The notes below the pieces were generated by a model. The model saw only the letters and a list, made by a program, of their open reading frames with translations. It was not told the origin of the DNA and did not search any database. A DNA stretch of 64,000 nucleotides from Amoebophrya sp. A120 (lineage: Eukaryota; Sar; Dinophyceae; Syndiniales; Amoebophryaceae), in assembly GCA_905178155.1 (NCBI GenBank), contig CAJINV010000004.1:3505320-3569319 (forward strand). The letters are read 5' to 3'. The translations under genes were made by a program, and so were the position numbers. Below, piece by piece: positions 19,977-31,468 of the stretch (its first letter is position 1; each line of letters begins with the position of its first letter).

Positions 19977-22900
19977 CTACATTTCGTCCAAAAAAAATTT
20001 CACAACCGCAAGGGCATCGATGAAGTCCTTGGGCTGCACAACCCGCGCGGCAATTTCCTCGTCCGGCAGTATTTCATGACAGTGCAAAACCCCCCCTCGT
20101 CCCCCTCACTTGTATTTTTGCATGGGCAGCAATACAAACGCCCGCACCTGTGAGGCGTGTGCATGACAAGTTCATGCGCGTAATGTAGTACTGTTGCGGC
20201 TCCCAAAATCTGTCATGCAAGCAGTATCATCAGGCAGCTCTTCGATTTGGAATTTTGCGTGACAAATGAGGAGGACTGCGTTCTGTGCAGTCTCGTACGC
20301 TTGGTCGTGAATGCCGAAGGGTTCCTTGCCTCCCCACGTCTGCAGCACGCAGTAGTGCACGCCTTGCACCCCCGCATCAGTTTGCTGGTCCGCCTGTTGC
20401 TGGCTCCTCCTCCGCGCCCCAGCATGTGCCGCAGCTGCAGCACTACCTCCGCCGCCCGTGGTGCTATTAGTAGCCGCCGGCTGCTGCGCCGCACCTCCCC
20501 GCGGTTTGCTCTGCTTCTTGAGCAACTCGTTTGTGGCGTGCTTCAAAAACGCCCGGATCTCGGTGCAGCGCTGCTGCCGAATCTTTTCCACCGCGACTTC
20601 TTGGTCGTACAACATGGTTGATTTGTTTTTCCGGGAGATTTTGCTGACAAACTCCATGTTGGACAGTTCCACGCGCGGGCAGGTGCAGTGAATCTTGATC
20701 CCGTTAGTCATCAGCAGTCGCAGACGCTTTTCCAACAGAAAAATAGCACGGCACACGCAGTTTTTACATTCTACTGACGATTCGACACTATGTCTGATCG
20801 ACGTGGTGGTCCCTAGTACCTGGCATGACAGTCTGCGTTTTGCATGACGGCGAAGTCGTGCCTTCAGTGATGATGTTTTGTCTTGTGAATAATTTGCAAA
20901 GGCATCATGGCAAATAATTTCGAATGTGATATGGGCGAGCCAGCACTTTTTCACCCTGGATAATACCGCTTTTCCTCCGTCGGATCCAGGCGGACAGCTT
21001 TTTGGTAAAGTGGTGATGTGCACTTCTCAAAATCATCCTTCAAACCAATTCGACCATGCGACGAAGAAACGCCTAATTACTGGTTTTTCTGGCAGCCGCA
21101 GGCAAAAAAACACCGTAGTCCAGTGAATCTATTCAACAGATAAGGACTGCAAACACTACGACATCACGCTCCCTGTTCCTAATAGGAAGGACTGATGAAA
21201 CATTATACCTTCTCCTAGACAAAGCACAAACTGCGCGGACTGTCCCATTGCGTCCTGCAACCGCTTCAGCTGGATAAGGTTCGAGGACCCGATATCACAA
21301 TTAAAACTACCTCCCACCCGGAACTTGCAAAAGTTATTCATGCAAAGTTTCCAAATGAAAGCCTTTTGTCTTGCATGAAAGGACTGCGAGCCTTTCTGAT
21401 GCAGGATCTAGCTTCGCGGCTACTGCTGGGCTTCTTTGCAACACAGATTTGAGTATTCAGCATGGCAAATTTGTGATGCTGATGTACGCAAGAGGTCTCT
21501 ATTGGAAATAAGGTTTGCAATACAAATGCTGCCAAGTTCTGGGGCGCGGGGGGCATTTTTCATTGTGATACCCGAAGCCAGCAAGCTGGGTGCCGTCCTG
21601 GATGATCAGCCCCTCCGGATCGAAAAACACGATCCGCTGGAAGCACTGCGGCAGTGTCGGGAGCGGCGTGGTGTCGGGGGGCCCGCTGCTCGGCTGCACC
21701 GCACTGCTCGGCTGCACCGCACTGCTCGGCAGGGAGGGGTGGGGGCGGGAACCTGCATGGCCTCCCGAACCGCAGGATCCGGGGAGTGGAGCATTACTTC
21801 TCGCGTTCACGTACCGGATCTTCCCCGCGTGACCTGTAATATCATGATTTTCATTTTCAGGTGAAAGGTATAATGATTTTTGTGCATAATTTTACCAAAG
21901 CAAAGATAGAGCTTTTTACATCTGATTTCCGAAGAGAATTAGGATCCCGCACCGACAACCGGAAATAATTCGCAGCCAAAATTACCTGCGAAGTGCTCGT
22001 TTTGCTGCAGCAGCTTGGAGTGCGCGTCGTCCTGGAAATGAATTTCCAGCGTGCCGTATCCAAGTGGAAAAAAGATTGCTGGTGTAGCTTTGTGATGTTG
22101 TAGAACATGCATCATTCAAGATGGCTCCGTCTGTCATGCTGTTGCTGGTCTCTCTTGCAATGATCCAAGGCCCATTCAACATGCACTATCTTCTGCGCAT
22201 GACAGGGTTTTGTTGTCGCGCCCGAGGCCAGATTTGTGATGCTATAATTCGTCCTGAAACAAAGTTACTACGCCTACACACTTTTTTTCTTGGATATGCC
22301 ATCCGCGTTGACCCCGAGCCCGCACCAGAAGGGAATGGTGTGCGTGTATCCACCCGTTGAAAGGTGCCCCTTCCCCAGAAGTGGGCACTTACTGTTTCAT
22401 CTGATGCAAAGTTGTTTTCTATTGAAACAAACTTTTTGACTTGCATGAAAGAAGCAGCACTACGGGTCTTCCTGATCGAGACTCTAGGCGCGCAAAGCAG
22501 CAGCTTGCACACGACAAATCTCGCCCTTGCTACTTACGCATTTTTGCAACACACGCTCGTCTCACTACCCTGCATCGACAACCCGCGTTGCGGTTGCTTA
22601 TATTTGCAAGGCAAATGCTTCCGAGGCCTGGGGTCGGGGCGGCACTTTTCAGTATGATAACGTAGCGCTGCTCTCGTCGTCCGCGCCGGCCTCACATCCA
22701 CTGCAAATGCGTCTGGATCTGGAAAGCAGTCTCTCATGCGTGCTGGTACAGCGCAGTGCAAATGCCGCATTTTTCCTGCACGACAAACACGCCCAAGGTC
22801 GTTTGAAGGAAATGTTGTTGGTCATCAACATGCAATACAGATTCAACACAGAGGAATGCAAAACACACAACACGCGTCGTACTATTCTGGCTTCATCTCT

Positions 22901-24494
22901 TTTCCCGCCACAGACACGTTTGGAGTCCGTACCTCTTCCCGCTTCACAACAGGCACGTAGCTTCGCGATTGCTCGTCCAGCGCAAAAGTCAAAGTACCGC
23001 ACTATTCTTAAGGTCAATCCGGATAACAAGAAATCTCATTGGCATTTGTCATGCTAAGGCCAATTTGTATGATGTAATGCAATTCATATTAGTAGAAGTA
23101 GAAGCGTAGCGATACTTACTTTTACAATCCATATTGCTGTGGTTGCTGCAACTGCGCAAAGCTCGTAAACGTCGCGCCTGTATTTCTATCGAGTTGAAAA
23201 GTGCCCCAGCCCCAGAATATGGAATTGTTTTCGTTGCAAAATTTCCCAACGGAAACCTGATTTGCCGCCTTGCATGTGCTGTCAGCAGCGTAACAAGAAC
23301 AACTTTCCCAGTCAGAATAGCAATAAAGAAAAGCCCAGCACACGGGGGGGGGCCTGTCATGTAGGGACTGCTTTGCGCACCTGCAACCTGCATCACGGAA
23401 AACCTTCGCCCAAGCATGCAATCCCTTTGGAAACCTTGCAACACAAATATTTGAAACTTCTGGAACGGGGGCACTTTTCAATATGTTATTGTTTTGTGCT
23501 TTTCAACAAGGTACCGGTAGAGGAAAGCGCAGGGAAAAAATCAAAAAGACGCGTAACATACTTACATACCCCACGTCGTCCTCCTTGGAGCTGTTTTCAT
23601 GTAGGTGCAGCACGGGATGATACTTACATAGATACGTGAAAAAAAACCCGTTTGAAACAAAAAAAACTACGGCCTGGTCCGGCGTTTCCCTGCGGCATCA
23701 GCCCCGCGGCGGGTCGGGTCTGCGGAGGCGGTACGAAACTCAGCGTCTGCCGTGCTATCAACTGTAAAAATGTCTGGGTCTGGAAGAATTCATGTTTGTC
23801 ATGCTTGTCTGGCATGACTCTTAAATCTGTCATGCACGTTACCCAAACGCTCCGTTTCTCTGTGATGCAGAAGCGCAGTTTGTCACGCAGACAAGGCAAC
23901 ACCTAGGAGCTCAGAAACTTGTCATGCTGAGCCAGCATTTGTAGCCGCATCATGAGACGCCACCCAGCATCACAAGTTTCCAGACCCAGACATTTTTACT
24001 TTTGATACGTGCGGGCTGCGGCATAAACCGCATCGGCTGCATCATGGTGAGAGCCATACTGGTACTTACTATCCACGGGAGATACCGAGCCCGGTCTGGA
24101 ACAGTGCAATAACCACTTTTCGGTAAAAACACGTTCCGGTGACAAGTCCACGCGCTCTAGCAGACGCTCTAGCAGACGCAGGGACTGCGGCGCGCATCAT
24201 GTGTAAACCCGTCCCCATCGAAGTGGCATGTCGAAAAGGTTTCTCATGCGCAATCGCAAACCCAGGAGCAGCATTCTATAAATTCATCTGAAAAGTTGCA
24301 GTGCTCTAAGGAGGATAAAGAGCATGGTGAATTTGTTCTGTGCCTGCTCTAGCTAAACACAACTGCACTGGGTGCCCAGACTTGTCATGCGTTGCCCAAA
24401 GTAGACCCTCGTTGGTTTGTGTAGAAAAGAAGTCGCCATCTTGACTCTGCGGCGGGAACGGTTTTACACAGGATATTTACCGCGGATTTTCCAT
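19977..24494 (-). CDS. Unidentified multi-exon protein
   Basis: Family not recognised. Likely start ATG at 24494 (MENP...), stop TAG at 19979-19977. Best-supported exons: 22346-22297 and 22056-21986 (PFWCGLGVNAD, then YGTLEIHFQDDAHSKLLQQ); a GT-AG intron to about 21835 (acceptor ATTACAG, GHAGKIRYVNARSN); on to 21571 (TLPQCFQRIVFFDPEGLI); a long exon ending at 20298 with ISRKNKSTMLYDQEVAVEK, an Ala/Gly/Gln-rich linker and GVHYCVLQTWGGKEPFGIHD; and a last exon ILPDEEIAARVVQPKDFID...FFLDEM. Nine introners lie inside. The 5' exons (24194-22932) are Pro/Met-rich and their frame is uncertain, because several frames stay open. No catalytic motif seen. Exon boundaries at 23489-23700 and around 20970-21290 are not resolved. 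Confidence 0.5.
20075..20297. mobile_element. Introner family G (worn ends)
   Basis: About 223 bp. CATGACAGTGCAAAACCCCC to GCGTTCTGTGCAGTCTCGTA. No TSD, so splice position is uncertain by a few bases; the following frame ILPDEEIAARVV is the more protein-like choice. Confidence 0.78.
21293..21570. mobile_element. Introner family E
   Basis: 278 bp, TSD CCCGA. Right end GGGGGGCATTTTTCATTGTG is typical; left end TATCACAATTAAAACTACCT has drifted. Confidence 0.9.
22057..22296. mobile_element. Introner family J (single copy here)
   Basis: 240 bp. TATCCAAGTGGAAAAAAG to CACTTTTTTTCTTGGATA, TGCC on both sides. Deletion joins GVNAD to GYGTLEIHF. Confidence 0.87.
22347..22659. mobile_element. Introner family E (divergent)
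   Basis: About 313 bp. TATCCACCCGTTGAAAGGTG to GCGGCACTTTTCAGTATGATA. The left end is inferred from the TATC; no clear TSD. Confidence 0.75.
22695..22931. mobile_element. Introner family A (divergent)
   Basis: About 237 bp. CATCCACTGCAAATGCGTCT to CAGACACGTTTGGAGTCCGTA. CCTC occurs on both sides. Confidence 0.75.
22974..23133. mobile_element. Introner family F (worn left end)
   Basis: 160 bp. The left end has mutated to CGTCCAGCGCAAAAG, but TTGCT directly flanks both sides, which fixes the boundaries. Confidence 0.85.
23187..23488. mobile_element. Introner family E
   Basis: 302 bp. TATCGAGTTGAAAAGTGCCC to GGGCACTTTTCAATATGTTA. No clear TSD. Confidence 0.85.
23756..24007. mobile_element. 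Introner family A
   Basis: 252 bp, TSD CGTGC. TATCAACTGTAAAAATGTCT to AGACATTTTTACTTTTGATA. Confidence 0.93.
24195..24475. mobile_element. Introner family B (worn left end)
   Basis: About 281 bp. CATCATGTGTAAACCCGTCC to GAACGGTTTTACACAGGATA. It follows the short first exon of the 24494-19977 gene. Confidence 0.82.
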
Positions 24495-25265
24495 GACGCT
24501 TCTTTCAGTTACTGGCACCGACGAAAAGCTATACTTGTGTTGTTGAATATTCAGAAACGCACACAAATTCTGCAACGACACTCTGTAGTTCAAGCAGCCA
24601 CCCACAACTACATGCTAGTGTCTCCTCAAGTTCTTGTGCTGGCTTCTTATTACAGCACTTTTGCGGTTCGCATCTTAAATTTTCACACAAAAAACAAAGA
24701 CGGACGAAAGCAACCACCCTTGGAAAAAGTACGTACAAATATGGCAGCGTATACTTTCACCATAGACGCTAGCACGACACAGCTACACTCCTGACACACA
24801 TTCTACCCTTCTTTTTCTGCACTTCTTCCCTTTCCGCAAGACAAGAAGCACCAGGATGAACACGTAGGAGCGACAAGCAAAAACCCTTGTTCATCTGCAT
24901 GACCACACTTCCTTGTGCTCCTGGTCCTGCATCGCACGTGCGATACTTCAACGCTATTATTTTTTCGGGATTTATTGCAATCTGCGCAGAAGTGGATCTG
25001 CTCTGGCACTTCTCTAGAAGTTTTGTTCTTGGGCATCGAAGAACAGTGGATTTCGATTTCCTCGTTTGCGCGTTATGAAGGCGATAGCACTTTGCTGGTG
25101 CTGGTGAAAAGGAGGTCCTTTATTCTCTTCATTTTGATGTGCAGCAGGAACATGGAGGTTCTATTTCAGTACCAGTAGTGAACTAAAATCTAGTGACCAC
25201 ATCATATATTCAACTCCAGCAGCGCAAGAATGGTAGTAAGAATAATTGTTCCCACTGACTAGTAC
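24495..25265. other. Intergenic or unresolved last exon
   Basis: Short open frames on both strands, none convincing. Could hold a further exon of the 31468-25266 gene if GTAAGTACT at 25267 is used as a donor. Confidence 0.5.
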
Positions 25266-28200
25266 TTACTTTCCCTTCCCCTTGCCCCAGCCTTTCTTCT
25301 TGCCTTTCCCGCCGCCCCCGCCGCCGCCCTTGCTGTTTGGAACGCGATTCCGCTTACCGCCTTTCTTGCCGACGCCGCCCTGGCCGTTGGGCAGGTTGAC
25401 CTCCGCGGGACCCTCGGGGGGGTTGAACGGCACGGGGATCTTCACCGTGGTCTGCGGGAAGGGCATTAGGTCGAAACCCAGGTGCTCGAACGTCTTGCGC
25501 AGCCGGTGCTTGTCCTGGATCTCCAGGTCGTTTATGGAAGCGTCAGGACCGAAATCGTCAAAGTTGAAATGATTTGTCATGCATAAAATGCGACTCAGAA
25601 ACTGCCTGTCTTGCCGAGTAGGTACGTGGGGCAGATTGTAAGCCCGTTGAGGGGTAAGCACTGAGCTGCTAAAGTAGCACGACAAGAGGCGTCTTCCTTA
25701 CCCAAACAGCGCTACAAACTGGATTTCAGCTCTACCCAAATTTGTCATGCGCCACTTGAAAACTAGATGCCGAGTGGTATCCGTTTTATGCATAGCAAAT
25801 TATTGCAACTCTGACGATTTCGATCCTGACACTCCCATATCGTTTTCCAGCGACATGTACTGAAACCCGGCGGCCGGGTTGTGCTGCATACAGAACAGGG
25901 AGAGAAACAAAACCAGCTATCCTATGTAAAAACGTCCCCTACCCATAGTCAAGATGGAGAATCGGCTAGACAAGTCCACAAGTTTTGGTTGTTTCGCATG
26001 ACAAATTTGAACTCGTAGCGTTGTGCTGTTTGAGCTAGTTCAGCAGCATCACAGATCTAGTATATCATGCTGATTGAAGCATGACAAATTCCAAAACACA
26101 AATAGAAAATGCTTCTCATCGGGCTCTGCATGATAGACATTTTCAGCATGCAGACTTGCATTACAACTATGGGGTGGGGACGTTTTTAAATACGATACCA
26201 GCTTCTGTTTGTTCAGCGCGCACTGCTCCACGTTCTGGCTCTCCTCGAACTCGTCCACGAACGTGTCCAGGCTAATCTTGTCGTAGAAGGTGTCGATCAG
26301 GTGACTTTTCAGCGCGTCGTCAATGTGGAACCGGTGGGCGTCGATCAGGTCGTCGATCTTCTTCTGCAGCTTCAACGCCTTCTGCTTCGCGAGCGCGGCC
26401 TTCTTCTCCTTCATTTTCCCCGCCGAGTCGCCCTCGTCGCTGCTGTTCATCCCGGCCTCCGAATTATCTTCCTCGTCGCTCACGATGTTGTTGTCGTCAT
26501 TTAGCTATCCTGTGCAAAAGTATCGCACTCGTAGTAATTGCAGTCATGCATTACAAATCTGGCTCCCAAGGCAATAAATCAGCATGACAAATTCCATTTG
26601 TCATGCTGAGCGAATTTGTATTGCAATTACTACTAGTACGATACTTTTGCAATTCATATTAGCTTGAGCATCTTGGTTTTCCCATTCAGCTCCCCTTCCA
26701 GCTTTTCCTGCAGTTCCTCATTCAGCCGTTTCTCCTTTAGCAGTTTCTGCTTTCTCGCATATGCCGTAGAACTGGTGTAGGCCTCGTCAAAGATTTTGAA
26801 TTTCATCTTGCACTCCCGTTTCGATCCCGCGAACGAGAACTGCTTGTCCGTGTACATGGCGACGAGGATCCGGATCAGCGCGCCCATGCAGGCCACATTC
26901 GCGGCGTCCTCCTCGGTTTTTACCTGGTACTTTTCGTGGTGCCGCCGCGCGGAGATCATCTCGTAGGCTGCGTTATGCATGGCAAATATGTCTGGGTCTG
27001 GAAGGATGCGAACTTGTGATGCGCATTTCACAACACACATAAATCTCTCATGCAGAGGCAGCAAGGGAGGCGCGTCTCCTGTCACCAAAATGGGGGATTT
27101 GTCATGCGAATTAGGCAATGCGAAAGATTCTCGAAATCTGTGATGCTAGGGCTTCCATGACAGACCTTCTGTGTCATGCAAAAACAGCATGACAAAAATC
27201 TGCACTGTTCCAGACCCAGACATATTTGCATTTGATACGCGTGCGACCCGCAGGCGTCCCGCAGCTTGCTGTCGTCGAGTCGCTGGGTGAGGCACCGGAC
27301 CAGCGTGTTCTTCTTCTCCAGCTTATCAAAAGGAAAAATCCCCCCACCCCATATCAAAACGAAGTTTCAGATGCTGGATTTGCGTGCACAAATTAGATTT
27401 GTCTTGCTGGCGAGGACTACAGGCCCATATGAAGCCTGAGTAGGCAGGTTTTGGCCTAGGCGCTTAGCATGGCAGACGTCTACGCTGTAGCTAAAACAGC
27501 ATGACAAACCGCCTGTAGAATGCGGCGGAGCTTGTGGAGTTGCCTTCATGCAACACAGAGACGATTTGTGACCTCAAATCAGCAACACAAATTTTCGGCA
27601 ATATACCTTTTCAATATGGGGAGGGGGGATTTTTCCTGTTAATACAGCTTGATGCGCGCACGGAGCAGCTTCAGCGGGAAGACCTGCGGGAATGGGTGGC
27701 AGTAGTGTTTAAGTTTTGGTAAAATCAATGCATTTATTTTATCAACATCGATTTGGCTCTGGAAATACCAAATATGCGCATAAGAACCTGTGACGCAGGT
27801 ACTTTTTATGCCGGAGCTTCGCTACTAGCGTACCATACCTCTACAAGCGCCGTGGACGTCTGCCCGACAGCATCGGCAGCGACGCCTAACGACCCTCGCC
27901 GTGTCAGAACATACGAGGAGGGTGGTAAAAATAAAGCGGTGTGATGCTAATGCTGGAGGTGGGGACAAGCACCAGGAACAGTGATTTTGCAGCATGAGGA
28001 TCAAAAAAATTATAGTTGCCCATAATTTGATGTTCTACTACTACGACCAGAAAGAGCTTTTTGCTGTGGGAGAAGCGGTCCTGCTTGAGACGCAGTTTCA
28101 TATACCTTTTCCAGTCCCTTTTTGAAGACGTCGTGGCGCTTCTCGCAGCTGTTGTCCCACTCGGGCAGGTATGCATTGCAAAAGTATTGTACTTAGTAAA

Positions 28201-31200
28201 ACAAAAAATTTTTGCATAATGCTCAGCAAGAGGGGGTCATGGTGAATCCCCTAAAGAAAGAAACCCGGTTTTTCATGCAGATGAAGAACTGCAAAAATTT
28301 ATTATCAAACGAGTACGATACTTTCGCAATGATGCATAGCAGGTATTTCTTTACGTTGTGCACGAAGGGGTTTTTGTCTTCCACCTTCGTGCCCAGTTGC
28401 TGCTCCTCCCGCTTGGCGACCTTTTCCAAGTGCTTCGTCATTTCCTCGATGTCGCCCTCCATCCGGGCGTCGGAGACTTCTTTGCCCTTGGCATCTGTCG
28501 TGTGGTGGATCGGTAATTACAAAAATAACTAACTACACACTGAGTACGAAAACGCAGGAGCGGCTCGCCAACATCAAAAAATAAACACAGAATTTTTCTT
28601 CTCTACGGCATATGTAATATACCAGATCCAAGACAAAACTAAACCACAGCGAGCAGGTCGTGGCAGACGTGATAGAGATAGGCAAGAGCAAGACCAAAAG
28701 CTAGAAATATAAAATCAATGTACTCTTCAGCTTCCTTAAACGTTTGGCCGCCGCAAACATGCCGTGGAACTCGTTCATGCGGTCCAGCCGGTCCTCGGCG
28801 GTCAAATCCTTCAAATTCGTGGCGTATTCCAGCATGTTCTCCTCGTAATCCTTCCCCTTGTGGTCCTTGATGGTGGCCCGCACGTTGTGGGCTTCGGTCG
28901 GGAAGAGAAACAGAGGGTATGCAATTGCAAATATCAATCTGGGTCGGAAGAAAAAATTCTGTAGCGATAAACAATTTGTGTTGCTGTAGTTTCTTGCATG
29001 TTGTTGACAGAGTGACGCTTTGCACACACACGGTCATATGAACGGATCACAAATCATATTTTTCGGCTGGTAATATTCTTGCAGTTTCATCGGGTTCGAG
29101 GACCGTGCTTGTTTGCATGAGACAAATATAATTATGAGTTCTTTTACAGCATGCATGTGACGAAAACACTCGCCCTCACACTCAGTCGTATTCATGCCTT
29201 AAATAAATACAGATTTTGCATGTACAGATTTCCAGACCCAGACATGATATTTGCAATGCATAGTGCCGTCGTCATTTCGATCTTCGTCCCGCACCGGTCT
29301 ACTTCCGGAGCGGGAACTTCAACCGCCGTACTGGTGTTCAACGTCTTTTGCTGGTCTTTATCTTTCTTGCGCTTCTTCGCGCTCGGGCCTGCTCCTCCGT
29401 CTACTTGGGCGGAGGACTCCGCCGCAGCTCCTTTCTTGTTTCTTGCCTCCAGGTCGTTCATGTACCTATCCTCGGTTTCCGAATCGAAAATGCCCCAGTC
29501 CAGCTTACTCGTGGGCAGTTCGACCAGAGCGCCGACGAAGAGCCGGCTAGCGTGGCTCTCGGTCAATTTGGAGTCGCAGTCCGAGACGTTATTGGTGGGC
29601 CGTTTCGGGAGTTTTCGCATTTCCCGCAGATTCTGCACCTTATCGGAGAAAGATTTTAAATTTTCGGCCTTCGATACTGGCAGCGTGTTCTTGTTTACCG
29701 CGGACGTGTAGACAATCTTCTTTCTCCCGTTGGGACTGTCCTCAAAAGGAGAGCTGCCATCCTCCGCGTCATTGTCCACCCATTTGCCGACCAACTTCAG
29801 ATCTTGCGTGCCCTGCAGCATCCGCTGAAACCGGGTGTTGTGCGCGAAATCCGCGGTGTTTACCTCCAGCGGGCACTGCATCTGCGCCAAGGGAAGCACG
29901 TTCTCCCTGGACATGCCCGCAGGGAGCACGTAGATCGGAATCTTCCGGTTTTCAAATTTCTTTCTCTCCGCTTTGTGGGCGGCAATCTGATCGGGGAAAA
30001 AGGAAGGCGCGGCTCCGGTTGTCGAACTACAGGGGGTCGTCTTGAAGGATTTTTTCTTGTTCAAAACTGCACCAGACGAGCTGCTATTACCCTCGCCGCC
30101 CGCTGCGGCTCCTGCGGCCGAGTCCGTGTTTTCATCATCAAATAACCTATCGTAGTATTCCAGCGCGGCCGGCTTCGTCTTCGCGTTCAGAACCGCGCCA
30201 CTGTCGCCGAAGACGCGCAGATTCTCGCGCATCTCCCCGCCGGCGACCGCTCCCCAGTTGTGCGAGGGACAGAGTCCCTTCTGCGCAAAGTCAACCACCC
30301 CCTGAATTTGCGTCGGGCAAAGAACTATGCATTGCAAACATGGACCTGGCGGGTCTGAAACAATAAGAGTGGAAATGGAGGTAGGCACTAAATCGGTCAT
30401 GTCTTGCCTGCTGCCTAGAAATAATCTGTATTGCATGAGCAGCGAAGTCGCGCTGGACCTCCAGCTTTCAATAAATATGCAAATAATTCCAGAATAAACT
30501 TGTGATCCTCGGCTGCCCTTGATGCAAGGAAGCGTTGCAATCGAGAGCAACATTGTTCATCATGATCACAGCTGGTTTATTTTTCCACACGTGAACTACC
30601 CAGACGAGATCTACGTGTTTGCACAATGCGTAAGAAGGTTCGCGCGCTCGCTACTGCCGTCCGGGACGGCGGGAAGCAATAGGACGTAGCTGTTCGCTTC
30701 CAGATTTTTGTTGTTCCCCGAACAATTTCTCTTCGCAGCTGCTTCACCCTGCCCGCTTGTAGAGGATGTACTGCCAGTAGCAGAACTATTATTTCGCACC
30801 GCGGCGGTGAACTGCAGTTCGTTTTTCACCACCTCGCCCGCCTTCCGCGACTTTTCCTCCAGCTTTTTCACGATCTTCTCCGCCTTTTCGTGGATCTTCG
30901 TCTCACCACTCAGCTGCTCGCCCTCGGCAATTTCGGCCTGCAACTTTTCGGACAGGTTCTCCAAATACTCCCCCTCGTGGGGAAACTGCGTGTGCAGAAA
31001 GAGCGCCGGCCGCTGCTCCTTGGCGAGCTGCTGCAGGTCGTGCGTGTTGGTGTTCATCGTCGTGTTGTTCCTGCTAGTAGGTTTGCTGCTGGAGGAGGTC
31101 GAGGCCGGATTTTTGTTTTTCGATGGTTTATTTGTACCAATTTTATTCCCCAGCACGTCCTCGTCGCTTGGGAAAAGGTCAACATCCTCGTCGTCCAAGA

Positions 31201-31468
31201 GCTCCGCGCTATTATTCATCTCGCCCGCTTCTTCCACCTTCGTGCGCCACTCTAAGCAGGCCTCCCCGCTGCGGTTGAGCAGGAGCTCCGGGGCCTGGGC
31301 CGCGTTCAGGCGGAACACGTAATAGGAATGGACCTTTGTCCGCGTGGACCGCAGCAGCGGGGGCAGCTGGTTGGACTCCAAAATCTCGCGGCTGGTTCCC
31401 TTTCCTGCGCCGCCGCCCAGCCGCATCTTGAACACGTCCGCCACACTGTCGCTGTTCAGAGCCAACAT
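25266..31468 (-). CDS. Large charged protein, possibly nuclear (weak Pol I A49-like C terminus)
   Basis: Start ATG 31468 (MLALNSDSVADVFKM). Exons 31468-30633, 30325-29263, 28917-c.28730, c.28505-28339, 28169-c.28107, c.27690-27645, 27323-27238, 26973-26659, 26505-26198, 25917-25840 and 25532-25266, with at least two GT-AG introns among nine introners. Junctions with clean TSDs join in frame, such as MLKLNDDNN and SLENDLEIQDKH. The N-terminal half is charged and Lys-rich, including KKRKKDKDQQK, a possible nuclear localisation signal. The C-terminal part (FLSLFCMQHNPAAGF...LENDLEIQDKHRLRKTFEHLG) has the rhythm of the winged-helix end of RNA polymerase I subunit A49, but that is a weak impression only. 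It ends in a Gly/Lys tail. The TAA at 25268 overlaps a GTAAGTACT donor-like site, so a further exon cannot be excluded. Confidence 0.6.
25533..25839. mobile_element. Introner family H
   Basis: 307 bp, TSD TCGTT. Deletion gives SLENDLEIQDKH in the 31468-25266 gene. Confidence 0.93.
25918..26197. mobile_element. Introner family B
   Basis: 280 bp, TSD CCAGC. Deletion joins NKQKL to VLFLSLF in frame. Confidence 0.92.
26506..26658. mobile_element. Introner family F
   Basis: 153 bp, TSD TTAGC. The arms AAAGTATCGCACTCGTAGTA and TACTAGTACGATACTTTTGC make a long hairpin. Confidence 0.93.
26974..27237. mobile_element. Introner family A
   Basis: 264 bp with GCGT on both sides. Deletion yields CGSHAAYEMISARR. 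Confidence 0.92.
27324..27644. mobile_element. Introner family D
   Basis: 321 bp, TSD CAGCT. TATCAAAAGGAAAAATCCCC to GGGGGATTTTTCCTGTTAATA. Confidence 0.92.
28170..28338. mobile_element. Introner family F
   Basis: 169 bp, TSD GCAGG. Both outer ends are of the TATGCATTGC type. Confidence 0.9.
28918..29262. mobile_element. Introner family A (long)
   Basis: 345 bp. TATGCAATTGCAAATATCAA..CTGGGTCGGAAG to CCAGACCCAGACATGATATTTGCAATGCATA. No clear TSD. Confidence 0.82.
30326..30632. mobile_element. Introner family A (divergent)
   Basis: 307 bp. TATGCATTGCAAACATGGAC to ACGTGTTTGCACAATGCGTA. AGAA on both sides. Separates the two largest exons of the 31468-25266 gene. Confidence 0.8.
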